From assembly GCA_023424785.1 (NCBI GenBank), contig JAFADP010000189.1, forward strand, positions 1-5,889: a stretch of DNA of 5,889 bases, written 5' to 3'. Under the pieces are notes generated by a model, which was not told where the DNA came from, ran no database searches, and saw only the letters and a list, made by a program, of their open reading frames with translations. Both the position numbers and the translations under genes were made by a program. The stretch's first letter is position 1. Each line of letters begins with the position of its first letter. Origin of the DNA: Bacillota bacterium. GTDB taxonomy: Bacteria > Bacillota > Clostridia > Clostridiales > Clostridiaceae. Shown here one piece after another: positions 5,781 through 5,889 of the stretch.

Positions 5781-5811
5781 ATTCAGTAGGAGTTTTTATC
5801 TCCTACTGAAT
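5781..5811. repeat. Perfect 12-bp hairpin upstream of the second hydrolase
   Basis: ATTCAGTAGGAG (5781-5792) is followed by a 7-base loop (TTTTTAT) and its exact complement CTCCTACTGAAT (5800-5811). Neither strand has a U tract directly after the stem, so it is not a normal terminator. It could be the subterminal hairpin of an IS200/IS605-type element, or a leader hairpin of the hydrolase mRNA. In the mRNA case its CTCCT arm could also pair with the AGGAG of the ribosome binding site at 5753-5758. Confidence 0.6.
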
Positions 5812-5824
5812 TTAGCTGAGTTAA

Positions 5825-5889
5825 TCTAGGGTCGTGTCCGTTGTTAGCTCCCTGTTATATAGAACAAGGGAGTGTTACAACGGCTAGAC
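5825..5889. other. Structured non-coding stretch, possible RNA or mobile-element end (cut by window edge)
   Basis: A nested fold covers these bases. TCTAG (5825-5829) pairs with CTAGA (5884-5888); CCGTTGT (5838-5844) with ACAACGG (5877-5883); CTCCCT (5848-5853) with AGGGAG (5867-5872); and GTT (5854-5856) with AAC (5863-5865). This leaves a 6-base loop, an 8-base bulge at 5830-5837 and a small internal loop. That internal loop gains a G-U pair (5847/5873) if the plus strand is the RNA, a slight hint of direction. No ORF of note crosses the region and it is richer in G and C than its surroundings. A tRNA or rRNA is not recognisable. A guide-type RNA at the end of an IS200/IS605 element, or the 5' leader of the hydrolase gene, would both fit. 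The identity is open. Confidence 0.45.

Noticed and set aside
5825..5889. tRNA or T-box-type element at the right edge
   Set aside because: There is no cloverleaf, no TTCGA-type T-loop within a stem, no CCA end and no recognisable T-box sequence. The long nested stem does not fit these classes.

Overview
The window is AT-rich DNA with strong AGGAGG-type ribosome binding sites, A/T-ending codons, short intergenic gaps and many hairpin terminators. This points to a low-GC Firmicute, most likely a Clostridium sensu stricto relative. That is an inference from composition and protein style; no species is assigned.

Layout. Positions 1-247 (minus) hold the first 82 codons of an Rrf2-family regulator resembling NsrR, cut by the window edge. 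It is transcribed divergently from a single-domain haemoglobin at 401-838 (plus). The 153-bp gap contains a perfect 10-bp inverted repeat flanked by two extended -10 promoters placed symmetrically around it. This looks like a nitric-oxide-sensing switch: the regulator controls itself and a globin that binds or detoxifies NO. A bidirectional terminator then separates the globin from a membrane-anchored alpha/beta hydrolase at 895-1872 (minus), which has its own consensus promoter. Next comes a class II glutamine amidotransferase at 2025-2792 (minus) with its own terminator and promoter. It is divergent from a DusA-type tRNA-dihydrouridine synthase at 2970-4010 (plus). A second bidirectional terminator separates DusA from an unrecognised three-helix membrane protein at 4057-4716 (minus). 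Upstream of that lies a second membrane-anchored alpha/beta hydrolase at 4795-5745 (minus) with the same design as the first.

The last ~110 bases (5781-5889) hold no gene that I can see but are strongly structured: a perfect 12-bp hairpin followed by a multi-part stem reaching the window edge. It could be the end of an IS200/IS605-type element with its guide-type RNA, another non-coding RNA, or the leader of the second hydrolase gene. The sequence seen here does not decide.

The genes do not form one pathway. The only clear functional unit is the regulator/globin pair. The rest are short, mostly monocistronic units; the 4795 and 4057 genes could be co-transcribed. The most interesting points are the symmetric operator-promoter at 281-343 and the structured right edge.
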